Assembly: GCA_038046265.1 (NCBI GenBank) | Contig: JBBSWN010000020.1 | Location: 1-17,729 of the forward strand | From: JAGWAC01 sp038046265 | Lineage (GTDB): Archaea; Nanobdellota; Nanobdellia; SCGC-AAA011-G17; JACPIM01 | DNA length: 17,729 nucleotides | Direction of reading: 5' to 3' | Part shown: one piece after another, positions 5,174 through 12,479 of the stretch | Position numbering within the stretch: the stretch's first letter is position 1 | How the letters are laid out: each line of letters opens with the position of its first letter | Notes under the pieces: model-generated | Told to the model about the DNA's origin: nothing | Databases searched by the model: none | Seen by the model: only the letters and a program-made list of their open reading frames with translations | Position numbers and translations under genes: made by a program

Positions 5174-7980
5174 GGATGAAATTATTTTTATTATTTACTT
5201 TATTGTTAGTTTCTTTAGCTTACGGTGTTGATGTTGATGAAAAAGTTGAAGAAGAACTTTTGGAAAATAAAGATGTAGAGGTAATAATAACTTTTTCTGA
5301 AAAGAGCAAATTATTGAATAATGAATTTAGTGCAAACAGCGTAATTGATAATTTAGATGGTAATGAGTTTGAGGGGGAGTATTTTGATCATTCCAAGATT
5401 GCTGCTGGAAAAATAAGCAAAGAAGGATTAGAAAGATTAAAACAAAATAATAATGTTAAAGGGATTTATTTTGATTACAAAGTTAGAATTGCATTAAACC
5501 AGAGCGTTAAGATGATTAATTCTTCTCTTGTGAACAATTTAAGAGTCAAGGGAAGCTTTAATTTGACTGGGAAAGATATTGGAGTATGTGTTTTAGACAC
5601 TGGAGTTAATTATTCTTTGTCTAGTTTTGGAGGATTAGGGAAAAGAGTTTTAGCTGGATATGATTATGTAAATGCTGACACTAATCCAATGGATGACAAT
5701 GGACATGGAACTCATGTTGCTGGCATAGTTGCTGGAAATGGAAGTGTAACTGGGGTGGCTCCAGAAGCAAACATCCTAGCATTAAAAGTTCTTGATTCTA
5801 GTGGCGGTGGGTCTATAAGTGATGTTATTAACGGCATACAATGGTGCATTGACAATTCGACAATATATAATATAAGCGTTATTACAATGAGTTTGAGCTG
5901 CGGGACTTTTAACAGTGCTTGCGATTCCAGCACTGACTGCAATGCTAATTTAATGAAAACTGTTGTAGATAATGCTGTTGGAAAAAACATTAGTGTGATT
6001 GCTTCTTCTGGGAATAATGGAGATGGAACAATGAGTAGTGGAAATTTTACCCATATTGGACTACCATCTTGCTTGACAAATGTCACTAGTGTTGGTGCGA
6101 TAAATGATGATTTTAGCATAGCCAGTTACGGAAACAGGAATAACATGACTTTGTTAATGGGGCCTGGAACTGATATTAAATCTTTGGCTTATGGGGGAAC
6201 TTGCTTGAGTTCTTGCACTTGTTCAGGAGGAATAATGGAATGTGACGGGACTTCAATGGCTGCGCCTCATGTTGCTGGAGCTTTTGCTTTAATTCAACAA
6301 TATTTGAGAGACGAGAATAACAGCAAGATGAAAAATTATCAGATTGAAGAATTATTTAACAGGACAGGAATTAGTGTAAATGACAGTGTTACAGGAATAA
6401 TTTACAAAAATATAGATATTTACAAAGCTTTACTGGATTTAGACAATTTTGGTCCTGATATAAAAATAAGCTATCCTGAAAACAAAACTTACAAAACCGG
6501 GAATATTACATTTAATTTTAGTTCAACTGATGTTAATTTTAATTCTTCATGGTATAGCTTGAATAATGGAGATAACATAATTTTAAAGGGAAACACAAGC
6601 TTTAATGTTGGGAATGGAAGCCACAATCTGACATTTTATTCTAATGACACAAAAGGAAATGTGAATTTAACAAGTGTAATTTTTTCTGTTAACACGAGCC
6701 TGCCTATATTAACTTTAAATTCTCCTAGTGATAATTTTGTTGATGTTGACGGCGTAATTATTTTTAACTGTTCTGCAACTTCATCAGTTGGCTTAAAGAA
6801 CATGAGTTTGCTTCATAATGTAACGGGAGTGTTTAAGATAAACCAGACAAAGGAAATTACTGGAGTAAATAATTATAGTATTTTTGCATTTAATTCGAGC
6901 AACATTAAATTCAACTGGAATTGTTTAGTGAATGATGTAAATAATGAATATGGCTATGGAGACAACAAAAGTTTAACTGTGTTAATTAACAACAAGCCAA
7001 ACATAACATCTTATTTGCCAAGTAATTTAACGCAGATAATTGATGAAGGAGGCAACTTAAGCTTTAACCATTCTTCCAATGATTTAGACAATGATGCAGT
7101 AAGTTATTACTGGTTATTGGGGAGCACGGAGAAAAGCACTTTGCAAAATTACACTTTCAGCCCTAACTATACTGAAGCTGGAGTTTATAATTTAAGTCTG
7201 GTTGTTGGTGATGGAAAACAAAATACATCTGTCAACTGGAGTGTAACTGTTAATGACAAAGTTATTTGTGGGAATAATATAAAGGAAACTGATGAAAGTT
7301 GTGATGGAACTGATTTAAGTGGAAAAACATGCTCTACACAAGGATTTACAGGGGGGACATTAAGCTGTTCAAGCAGCTGTGCTTTTGTTACTAGCGCCTG
7401 CACAACTAGTTCTGGTGGTGGTGGCGGGTCTGGTGGAGGAGGAACTCCTACAGGAGGGGGAACTGGAACTGTATCTGAATTTGACAATACTGATTTACTT
7501 GAAAAAACTAAGGAAGAGACAGCTAGTGTTCAGGCTACTGAAACTAGTGTAAAAATTGTTGTTGATAAACCAAATATAGACAATGAAGAAAAGGTAATTA
7601 GCATAATAAAAGGGGAGAGCATTGGGTTTATATTAGAAAATAATGAGCATAAAATTACTTTGGATGAAGTAAGAGAAAACGAGGCTGACATAACTTTGAA
7701 TTCAAAGATAGTTAAATTAACTTTGAAATTAAATGAGGAGAAGGAAGCTGACATAGATGATGATGAAGGCAATGATGTTAAAGTAAAACTTCAAGGTTTA
7801 TTGGACGGGGAGGCAACTATAAGCATTGTGAAATTGCTAGAAAGCGAGAAAGGGGCTAAAGGAATAACTGGATTTAGCGTTTACAAGGGAGCAATTACCA
7901 GTTATGGGGCAGGAATTTTGGGATTATTATTTATCTTGATTTTTGTATTTTACATGTTCAAGAGAAAAAGGAGGGGGTAA
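5170..7980 (+). CDS. Secreted, membrane-anchored subtilisin-like serine protease (936 aa)
   Basis: A Sec signal peptide (about 1-19, MRMKLFLLFTLLLVSLAYG) is followed by an I9-type propeptide (about 35-105). The S8 catalytic domain (about 130-400) has D143 in VLDTGVN, H179 in GHGTHVAG, oxyanion N282 in SSGNNG and S362 in GTSMAAPHVAG, so the enzyme should be active. Several cysteines sit in the catalytic domain (for example C345, C349, C351 and C358). Next come beta-rich, Asn-glycosylation-rich domains (about 425-695, the last PKD-like), a cysteine-rich segment (700-744) and a glycine-rich hinge (749-767). A membrane-proximal domain leads to one transmembrane helix (about 911-928) and the basic end KRKRRG. 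It is probably a cell-surface protease facing outward. The start overlaps the rnp3 stop by 4 nt. ATG at 5176 is an alternative start. Confidence 0.93.
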   Translation: MRMKLFLLFTLLLVSLAYGVDVDEKVEEELLENKDVEVIITFSEKSKLLNNEFSANSVIDNLDGNEFEGEYFDHSKIAAGKISKEGLERLKQNNNVKGIYFDYKVRIALNQSVKMINSSLVNNLRVKGSFNLTGKDIGVCVLDTGVNYSLSSFGGLGKRVLAGYDYVNADTNPMDDNGHGTHVAGIVAGNGSVTGVAPEANILALKVLDSSGGGSISDVINGIQWCIDNSTIYNISVITMSLSCGTFNSACDSSTDCNANLMKTVVDNAVGKNISVIASSGNNGDGTMSSGNFTHIGLPSCLTNVTSVGAINDDFSIASYGNRNNMTLLMGPGTDIKSLAYGGTCLSSCTCSGGIMECDGTSMAAPHVAGAFALIQQYLRDENNSKMKNYQIEELFNRTGISVNDSVTGIIYKNIDIYKALLDLDNFGPDIKISYPENKTYKTGNITFNFSSTDVNFNSSWYSLNNGDNIILKGNTSFNVGNGSHNLTFYSNDTKGNVNLTSVIFSVNTSLPILTLNSPSDNFVDVDGVIIFNCSATSSVGLKNMSLLHNVTGVFKINQTKEITGVNNYSIFAFNSSNIKFNWNCLVNDVNNEYGYGDNKSLTVLINNKPNITSYLPSNLTQIIDEGGNLSFNHSSNDLDNDAVSYYWLLGSTEKSTLQNYTFSPNYTEAGVYNLSLVVGDGKQNTSVNWSVTVNDKVICGNNIKETDESCDGTDLSGKTCSTQGFTGGTLSCSSSCAFVTSACTTSSGGGGGSGGGGTPTGGGTGTVSEFDNTDLLEKTKEETASVQATETSVKIVVDKPNIDNEEKVISIIKGESIGFILENNEHKITLDEVRENEADITLNSKIVKLTLKLNEEKEADIDDDEGNDVKVKLQGLLDGEATISIVKLLESEKGAKGITGFSVYKGAITSYGAGILGLLFILIFVFYMFKRKRRG

Positions 7981-7981
7981 A

Positions 7982-7989
7982 TTTAAATA
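7982..7989 (+). promoter_or_regulatory. TATA box of the helical protein gene
   Basis: TTTAAATA is centred 25.5 nt before the ATG at 8011, consistent with a leaderless mRNA. It follows the protease stop codon by 1 nt. Confidence 0.55.
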
Positions 7990-8010
7990 AATAAAAATTT
8001 ACAAAAAATT

Positions 8011-8523
8011 ATGGCTGCAACAAAAGAAGCTAAGGAAAAAACGACATATCTTAAAAAATTTAATTACTTGAAAAGAGCTTTTTCCAAAGATTTTGAAGAA
8101 GAAATTAAATATTTGTTTGAAAGCATATATGTTAATCTCGTTGACAAAGAGTTTTATAAATTAATTACCAAGGAAAAACTGGAAAATGGATACAGAACAA
8201 GGCCAATAATAGACAAAACAATAAGTGACTTACGAAAATTTGCAAAAAAAGAACTAAAAGAAATTAGCAGATTAAAAGTAGAAATAGAGGGTGAACTTAC
8301 CAAGTATACTGTCGGAGATGATGAGATTGCATTAACAAAAATAAAAGAAAAATTACTGCCAACTATTGCATTGAAACTGAGAGAATTATTAGCAAAAATA
8401 TATGATGACTTAAACAATATCCTTGGGCCAAACTGCAGAGACGAATTAATGAGCATTATTTTTAATTCAAAAATCAATCAGGCAACAATTGATCTAGAGG
8501 AAACTTACAAAAAATTAGCTTAG
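8011..8523 (+). CDS. Hypothetical alpha-helical protein (170 aa)
   Basis: I do not recognise a family. The protein is rich in Lys, Glu, Leu and Ile, with heptad-like patterns almost throughout. Helix breaks occur near residues 55-65 and 98-104 (VGDDE). There are no membrane segments, signal peptide or metal-binding motifs. It looks like a soluble helical bundle, possibly a scaffold or adaptor. The start is supported by a TATA box 25.5 nt upstream. The stop codon overlaps the stop of the convergent YdjM-like gene within a shared TTAG. Confidence 0.7.
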   Translation: MAATKEAKEKTTYLKKFNYLKRAFSKDFEEEIKYLFESIYVNLVDKEFYKLITKEKLENGYRTRPIIDKTISDLRKFAKKELKEISRLKVEIEGELTKYTVGDDEIALTKIKEKLLPTIALKLRELLAKIYDDLNNILGPNCRDELMSIIFNSKINQATIDLEETYKKLA

Positions 8524-9359
8524 TCATTCTTTTTAAAAATTAAGAAAATAAAAATAAACAAGCCAAGGAAAGAAGAGTATAATTTAGTTTCAGTGTTATG
8601 GAAAATATCATTTACATAAATTTTATTGTCTTTGTATATTCCTGAGACTGTTATAAAGGAGTTTAATTTTAAATTCTCCTTTGTTTCTATTTTTACTAAG
8701 TGGGACATTTCTTCAACTGCATTTAGGGAAACAACTTTTACATGATACAAGCTGACTTCTTCATTGTTGTATTTATCTGGATTTAATAAAAAGTCAGTGC
8801 CGTGGACATTGTTTTCCAATATTTTGCCAGGAGTTGAGAACATGAAAATTAAAATTATTATTAATGGGACTATGGAAAGGTAAAATTTCTTATTTAATTC
8901 CAAATTGTTTTTTTTGTTTTTTAAAAAGTAAAATGAAATTATTAAGACTATTAAACCAATTATCGGGTATATTACATGACCGCCATAAAACAAGCCCATA
9001 GAAAATTGCTTGTATGAAAATGGATATAACATTAAATGCCCGAATTTTCCTGCGAACTGGAGAAAGTCTGAAAATAAATGCGTAATTACACCCAAGTATA
9101 TTAAAAGAAAATTCTGCAAAGGATTTTTGAAAATTAATGCTATTGCTAAAGATTCAAGAACAGTTATGAAAGGAGTGTGCAAGGGTTCCAGAATAAGAAA
9201 GGAATTTATTTCATTAAAATCAAGGTATGTTAAAATAATTAATAGAACTCTTGGCAAGTCTGGAAGAACAGAACCAAGAATAACTAGTTTCCAGTTTTTA
9301 ATTTTAAAAACTAAGGATATTACTAAAGCTATTGCAATGTGAACTATCCAGTCTGGCAT
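8520..9359 (-). CDS. YdjM/LexA-binding-type membrane metal-dependent hydrolase with a C-terminal OB-like domain
   Basis: The N-terminal half of this 279-residue protein has the conserved His/Asp pattern of the YdjM family of predicted membrane-bound metal hydrolases. The residues are H7 (WIVH), D34 in VLPDLPR, H61 in EPLHTPF and H94-x3-D98 in THLFSD; H128 in GGHVIYP may also contribute. About four or five hydrophobic helices carry these residues. From about 180 to 255 there is a soluble beta-rich stretch with an OB-fold flavour (FITVSGIYKDNKIYVNDIF), then a last transmembrane helix and the tail KKND. The substrate is unknown. I chose ATG at 9359; a TTG at 9368 is possible but unlikely. No TATA box lies at the usual distance, so it is probably co-transcribed with the upstream 94-residue gene, 36 nt away. 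Confidence 0.75.
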   Translation of the reverse strand: MPDWIVHIAIALVISLVFKIKNWKLVILGSVLPDLPRVLLIILTYLDFNEINSFLILEPLHTPFITVLESLAIALIFKNPLQNFLLIYLGVITHLFSDFLQFAGKFGHLMLYPFSYKQFSMGLFYGGHVIYPIIGLIVLIISFYFLKNKKNNLELNKKFYLSIVPLIIILIFMFSTPGKILENNVHGTDFLLNPDKYNNEEVSLYHVKVVSLNAVEEMSHLVKIETKENLKLNSFITVSGIYKDNKIYVNDIFHNTETKLYSSFLGLFIFIFLIFKKND

Positions 9360-9395
9360 TTTAATCAAAAAACTACAAATCTTTTGTTTTTAACT

Positions 9396-9680
9396 TTACT
9401 GGTGAAAAATCAAATAGCCCTTTCCTTTATATTGGAAAGCTGTTGAATCTGGATGAGCATCTATGTACATTGCTTCAGCTGGAATATTTACTTCTATTTT
9501 AGAGCCATTATCTGGCTTTATTTTAAGTACTGTTTCTTCCTTTTCGTCTACTTGCCATCTTGTAAAAGACATAACTGCTTTGCCTAAACCTTTAATTGCT
9601 CCTTCTGGAAGTAATGAGAGTTGTTCTTCTAACCTTTTTTTAATTTCATCTGGCTCGTGAGATACTGGGAGAATCTGCAT
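9396..9680 (-). CDS. Small hypothetical protein (94 aa)
   Basis: I do not recognise a family. The protein is soluble. An N-terminal amphipathic helix (about 9-24) and a second helix (about 27-38) precede a run of beta strands (about 48-92, including EVNIPAEAMYI and GKGYLIF). It resembles a small alpha/beta fold without cysteines or obvious catalytic residues. ATG at 9680 is the only sensible start, and TTTTATCA centred 26.5 nt upstream on the minus strand may be the TATA box. It is probably the first gene of a two-gene unit with the YdjM-like gene and is divergent from rnp2. Confidence 0.65.
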   Translation of the reverse strand: MQILPVSHEPDEIKKRLEEQLSLLPEGAIKGLGKAVMSFTRWQVDEKEETVLKIKPDNGSKIEVNIPAEAMYIDAHPDSTAFQYKGKGYLIFHQ

Positions 9681-9725
9681 GGTTTTTTTATGGTTTTAGG
9701 GTTGATAAAATTTTTTATAGTAAAA

Positions 9726-9733
9726 TTTATATA
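9726..9733 (+). promoter_or_regulatory. TATA box of the rnp2-psmA operon
   Basis: TTTATATA predicts a start of transcription near 9756. That gives a leader of about 26 nt before the GTG at 9782, unlike the leaderless genes nearby. Confidence 0.6.
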
Positions 9734-9760
9734 TTGTTTAAGTAAATAAGCTTTAAAAGA

Positions 9761-9778
9761 AGAAGCTAAAAGCTTTCT
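9761..9778 (+). promoter_or_regulatory. Leader hairpin just before the rnp2 start
   Basis: AGAAGCT pairs with AGCTTTCT around a 3-nt loop, with one bulged T, and ends 3 nt before the GTG start. An alternative helix between 9748-9754 and 9769-9775 would exclude it. No Shine-Dalgarno sequence is visible. A role in translation control is speculative. Confidence 0.35.
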
Positions 9779-9781
9779 AAG

Positions 9782-10099
9782 GTGAATAAAATTAAGATTT
9801 TACTGCCTAGTTTAAGAGAGAGAAAGAGATATATAGAGTACAGAGTTATAGGTGGTTTTGTAGAAAAGGAGTTTTTATATAGCATGATAAAAAGGTTTAT
9901 AGGCGAGCTAGGAATGGGAAAAGCTGGAGCAAGAATATTAAATCATAATGGAAACAAAGGTATTATAAGAGTAAACAATAAGCATGTTGATGAGGTGAAA
10001 ATGGCTTTAGCCTTGATAAATAATTATAATGACAAGGAAATTAAAGTAGAATGCACTAAAGTTTCTGGAGTCTTAAGGAAATTAAAGGAGGATGTTTAA
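9782..10099 (+). CDS. rnp2: RNase P protein component 2 (Pop5/Rpp14 family)
   Basis: This 105-residue protein matches archaeal Pop5. It begins with the typical LLPSLRERKRYIEYRVI (7-23), has FIGELGMGKAGARIL (39-53), and then KGIIRVNNKHVDEVKMALAL. Pop5 forms the catalytic-domain-binding protein pair with Rpp30 (encoded at 4637) and activates the RNase P RNA. The length is normal for a short archaeal form. The start must be GTG at 9782, because an in-frame stop lies 15 nt upstream and the next ATG would remove conserved residues. The stop codon touches the psmA start. A small hairpin precedes the start codon. Confidence 0.9.
   Translation: MNKIKILLPSLRERKRYIEYRVIGGFVEKEFLYSMIKRFIGELGMGKAGARILNHNGNKGIIRVNNKHVDEVKMALALINNYNDKEIKVECTKVSGVLRKLKEDV
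10087..10091 (+). promoter_or_regulatory. Shine-Dalgarno site of psmA
   Basis: GGAGG lies 8 nt before the ATG at 10100, inside the end of rnp2. This shows SD-led initiation for internal operon genes. Confidence 0.75.
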
Positions 10100-10816
10100 A
10101 TGCAACCAGATATGAGTCATCAAGCAATGGGTTATGACAGAACTAGTATTATGTTCAGCCCAGACGGAAGATTATTACAAGTTGAATATGCTAAAAAAAC
10201 TGTTAAACAAGGATCAAGCACTTTAGGTGTTGTGTGCAGAGACGGAGTTTTATTAGTTGCTGACAAGAGAGTTACAGACAAATTAGTTGTTCCAACAAGC
10301 ATTGAGAAAGTTTACCAGGTAGATGAACATATTGGTGCAAGTGCATCTGGAATTTTAAGTGATGGAAGAATTTTAATTGAAAGAGCACAAGTAGTTGCAC
10401 AACAGCACAAAGTAACTTATGATGAACCGATTAATGTCAATGACATTGTAAAAGACATCAGCAACATTAAGCAGGCTTACACGCAAGTTGGTGGAGCAAG
10501 ACCATTTGGTGTTTCTATTTTATTTGCAGGTGTGGACAAGGATGGTGCAAAGTTGTTTGTGACAGATCCAACTGGAATTTTTTTTGAGTTTAAGGCTACT
10601 GCTATTGGAGAAGGAGACTCTGATATCAAGGAAGTGTTTGACAAAGAATACAAAGAAAACATTGATTTAGAAGAAGGATTAAAATTAGCAATAAGGGCTT
10701 TGAAGAAATTTTTAGGAAAGGATTTTGACATTAACAGAATAGACGGGGCTTTTATAAAAACTAATGAGAAAGCTTTTACAAGAATTAAAAAGCAGGATTT
10801 ACTAAAATTAAAATAA
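10100..10816 (+). CDS. psmA: Proteasome subunit alpha
   Basis: This 238-residue protein carries the alpha-subunit signature near the N-terminus (YDRTSIMFSPDGRLLQVEYA, 12-31), followed by GSSTLGVVCRDGVLLVADKR and GGARPFGVSILFAG. It retains the N-terminal extension, absent from beta subunits, that gates the 20S chamber. Seven alpha subunits form each outer ring of the core particle and dock regulatory ATPases. No beta subunit gene is in the window. The gene starts directly after the rnp2 stop with a clear SD site. Its position between rnp2 and SBDS is the standard archaeal order. Length and motifs are normal. Confidence 0.97.
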   Translation: MQPDMSHQAMGYDRTSIMFSPDGRLLQVEYAKKTVKQGSSTLGVVCRDGVLLVADKRVTDKLVVPTSIEKVYQVDEHIGASASGILSDGRILIERAQVVAQQHKVTYDEPINVNDIVKDISNIKQAYTQVGGARPFGVSILFAGVDKDGAKLFVTDPTGIFFEFKATAIGEGDSDIKEVFDKEYKENIDLEEGLKLAIRALKKFLGKDFDINRIDGAFIKTNEKAFTRIKKQDLLKLK

Positions 10817-10842
10817 GCTTTTTCAGAAAAAGCTTAAGCAAA
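10815..10842. repeat. Hairpin repeat copy 2, variant stem
   Basis: Perfect 9-bp arms AAGCTTTTT (10815-10823) and AAAAAGCTT (10827-10835) with a 3-nt loop are followed by AAGCAAAA. Compared with copy 1, one A-T pair of the stem is G-C on both sides. This is a compensatory change. Confidence 0.6.
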
Positions 10843-10843
10843 A

Positions 10844-10863
10844 ATAAGAACCAAGGTTCTTAT
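10844..10863. repeat. Perfect 9-bp palindrome before SBDS
   Basis: Arms ATAAGAACC (10844-10852) and GGTTCTTAT (10855-10863) are separated by AA. As RNA it would form a hairpin of about 8 bp. It lies 20 nt before the preferred SBDS start. Confidence 0.5.
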
Positions 10864-10865
10864 CA

Positions 10866-10878
10866 TCTCCTATGGGGG
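10866..10878 (+). promoter_or_regulatory. Shine-Dalgarno site of SBDS, possibly masked by a hairpin
   Basis: GGGGG at 10874-10878 sits 5 nt before ATG 10884 and supports that start. The preceding TCTCC (10866-10870) can pair with it around a 3-nt loop, which would hide it. Two of the five pairs are G-U. Confidence 0.4.
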
Positions 10879-10883
10879 TTAAA

Positions 10884-11576
10884 ATGGTAAGCATTGACAA
10901 AGCTGTAGTGGCGAGATTTAAACGGGATGGGAAAGTATTTGAGATTTTAGTAGACTGCGAGAAAGCTTTAGAATTTAGGAAAGGAAAAAATGTTTCTTTA
11001 TATGATATTTTAGCCAGCGACATTATATACAAGGACAACAGGAAAGGGGAGAGAGTAAAAGAAAGTGACTTAATGGCTGTTTTTGAAACTACAGATGTTA
11101 ATGAAGTTGTCAAAGTAATTTTAAAAGAGGGAGAGATACAAGTCAGCAAGGAAATAAGGGACCAAGGAAGAGAGGAAAAAGTAAAGAAAATTATAAATTT
11201 AATTCACAGAAATTGCGTTGACAGCAAAACTGGGTTACCACATCCACCACAAAGAATTCAGAGTGCGATGGAGGAAGCTAAAGTAAGAGTAGATGAAAAC
11301 AAGAGTGCTGAGGAACAAATTGACAGTGTTGTGGACAAATTAAGAGTTATTATACCAATTAAGTTTGAGACTAAAAGGATAGAATTAGTAATTCCTGCAA
11401 AATATTCTGGAGCTAGTTTCAGAGTTTTGAAAAATTACGGAAAGATGCTTAGAAATGAATGGAGAAATGACGGCAGTTTAGATGCTGTTATTGAAATTCC
11501 TGCTGGGATTATAGATGAGTTTTTTTCAGAAATTAACAATGTGTGCCATGGGGAAGTTAGTTCTAAGATACTATGA
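10884..11576 (+). CDS. Ribosome maturation protein SBDS (Sdo1)
   Basis: This protein (230 residues from ATG 10884) starts MVSIDKAVVARFKRDGKVFE, the usual SBDS opening, and continues with VDCEKALEFRKGK. It then has GLPHPPQRIQSAMEEA in the middle domain and a C-terminal ferredoxin-like domain. SBDS binds the large ribosomal subunit and helps release the anti-association factor (eIF6 in archaea and eukaryotes). An upstream ATG at 10872 adds only four residues. I prefer 10884 because it matches the family start and has a GGGGG Shine-Dalgarno element. The spacer after psmA contains two hairpins, and no TATA box is seen, so SBDS is probably read from the rnp2 promoter. Confidence 0.93.
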   Translation: MVSIDKAVVARFKRDGKVFEILVDCEKALEFRKGKNVSLYDILASDIIYKDNRKGERVKESDLMAVFETTDVNEVVKVILKEGEIQVSKEIRDQGREEKVKKIINLIHRNCVDSKTGLPHPPQRIQSAMEEAKVRVDENKSAEEQIDSVVDKLRVIIPIKFETKRIELVIPAKYSGASFRVLKNYGKMLRNEWRNDGSLDAVIEIPAGIIDEFFSEINNVCHGEVSSKIL

Positions 11577-11608
11577 TTTGTTATTACTAAGGAGTTAACA
11601 TAGAAAGA

Positions 11609-11616
11609 TTTATATA
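11609..11616 (+). promoter_or_regulatory. TATA box of the rrp4-rrp41-rrp42-rpoK operon
   Basis: TTTATATA predicts a transcript start near 11639 and so a leader of about 120 nt before rrp4. The 12-mer TTTATATAGTGG is identical to that before the gene at 15493. Confidence 0.6.
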
Positions 11617-11644
11617 GTGGTTTTTTATTAGAATTTATTGACGA

Positions 11645-11679
11645 GAGAAGAAAAGCTGAATAAAATTAAGCTTATTCTC
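11645..11679 (+). promoter_or_regulatory. First hairpin of the rrp4 leader
   Basis: Outer arms GAGAA/TTCTC and inner arms AAGCT/AGCTT pair, separated by a small internal loop. The hairpin lies just after the predicted transcript start and is followed by two further hairpins of the repeat family. Confidence 0.4.
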
Positions 11680-11680
11680 A

Positions 11681-11709
11681 TAAACTTTTAAGAAAAAGTT
11701 TAATCAAAA
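11681..11709. repeat. Hairpin repeat copy 3
   Basis: Arms TAAACTTTT (11681-11689) and AAAAGTTTA (11694-11702) with a 4-nt loop are followed by the tail ATCAAAA. The arm and tail match copy 1. Confidence 0.65.
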
Positions 11710-11710
11710 T

Positions 11711-11736
11711 AACTTTTTGAAAAAAGTTAACAAAAA
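11711..11736. repeat. Hairpin repeat copy 4, tandem with copy 3
   Basis: Arms AACTTTTT (11711-11718) and AAAAAGTT (11721-11728) are followed by AACAAAAA. This is a shorter, diverged version of the same arm-plus-tail pattern. Confidence 0.5.
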
Positions 11737-11759
11737 GAAGGAAAGAATATATAGAGAAA

Positions 11760-12479
11760 ATGGGAGAATTGTTAATTAAAGACAAGGACATTGTGATTCC
11801 AGGACAAGAATTAGCTACTGGAATGGATTTCTTGCCTGCAACAGGAACTTACAGAGACAGTGACAAGATAATTGCAACTCAATTAGGGAGTGTTTCTATT
11901 AATGGAAGATTAATCAAGATTATTCCTTTAAATGGGAGATATATACCTAAAAGAGGAGATACTGTTATAGGTAAAATTAAGGATATGAATTTTTCAAACT
12001 GGTTTGTTGATATTGGGTATGCTAATGATGCTGTTTTAAGTTCTAAGGAAATAAGTGTTGATTATATTGAAAGAGGGACTGATATTTCACAATACTATGA
12101 TTTAGGTGACCTGATTGTTGCAAAAATTTACAATGTTTCAAAGCAAAAATTAATTGACTTAACAATGAGAGGGCCTGGCTTAAGAAAATTATCAGAAGGA
12201 AGAATAATTAAAGTGAGTTCTGTCAAGGTGCCAAGAGTAATTGGAAAAGAAGGAAGCATGATATCAATGGTAAAAGAATTAACTAACTGCAAGATAATGG
12301 TAGGGCAGAATGGTTTAATATGGATTAATGGTGAAAATGGAACAAATGAGTTAGTTGCTGTTGAAGCTATTGAGATGATAGCTGAGAAAACACAAACAAG
12401 CAATTTAACTGAAAAAGTAAAAGAATTTTTAGAGAAAAGAATGCAAGGGATGAAAGAAAATGTACAAGAAAAGGCCTGA
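11760..12479 (+). CDS. rrp4: Exosome complex RNA-binding protein Rrp4
   Basis: This 239-residue protein has the Rrp4 domain order. The N-terminal domain (about 1-60) includes PGQELATGMDFLPATGTYRD. An S1 domain (about 64-135) includes GDTVIGKIKDM and WFVDIGYANDAVL. The KH domain (about 148-215) has the loop GKEG at 162-165. Rrp4 forms the trimeric cap on the Rrp41/Rrp42 hexamer and feeds RNA into the central channel. The length is normal. The ATG at 11760 begins with family-like residues, and no clear SD is present. The gene heads an operon with rrp41, rrp42 and rpoK. Its leader is long and holds three predicted hairpins. It overlaps rrp41 by 20 nt. No Csl4 gene is in the window. Confidence 0.95.
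   Translation: MGELLIKDKDIVIPGQELATGMDFLPATGTYRDSDKIIATQLGSVSINGRLIKIIPLNGRYIPKRGDTVIGKIKDMNFSNWFVDIGYANDAVLSSKEISVDYIERGTDISQYYDLGDLIVAKIYNVSKQKLIDLTMRGPGLRKLSEGRIIKVSSVKVPRVIGKEGSMISMVKELTNCKIMVGQNGLIWINGENGTNELVAVEAIEMIAEKTQTSNLTEKVKEFLEKRMQGMKENVQEKA

Noticed and set aside
5712..6119. 135-codon open frame on the minus strand inside the subtilisin-like gene
   Set aside because: It is antisense to the catalytic domain, with no family resemblance; the sense strand carries a clear protease.
7185..7487. Minus-strand frame with a proline-rich stretch
   Set aside because: The proline run is the reverse complement of the glycine-rich hinge of the protease.
9010..9342. 110-codon plus-strand frame
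   Set aside because: It is antisense to the YdjM-like gene, which carries conserved His/Asp motifs.
9360..9370. TTAATCAAAAA before the YdjM-like gene as another repeat copy
   Set aside because: It matches only the tail; no hairpin arms are present, so it may be chance in AT-rich DNA.
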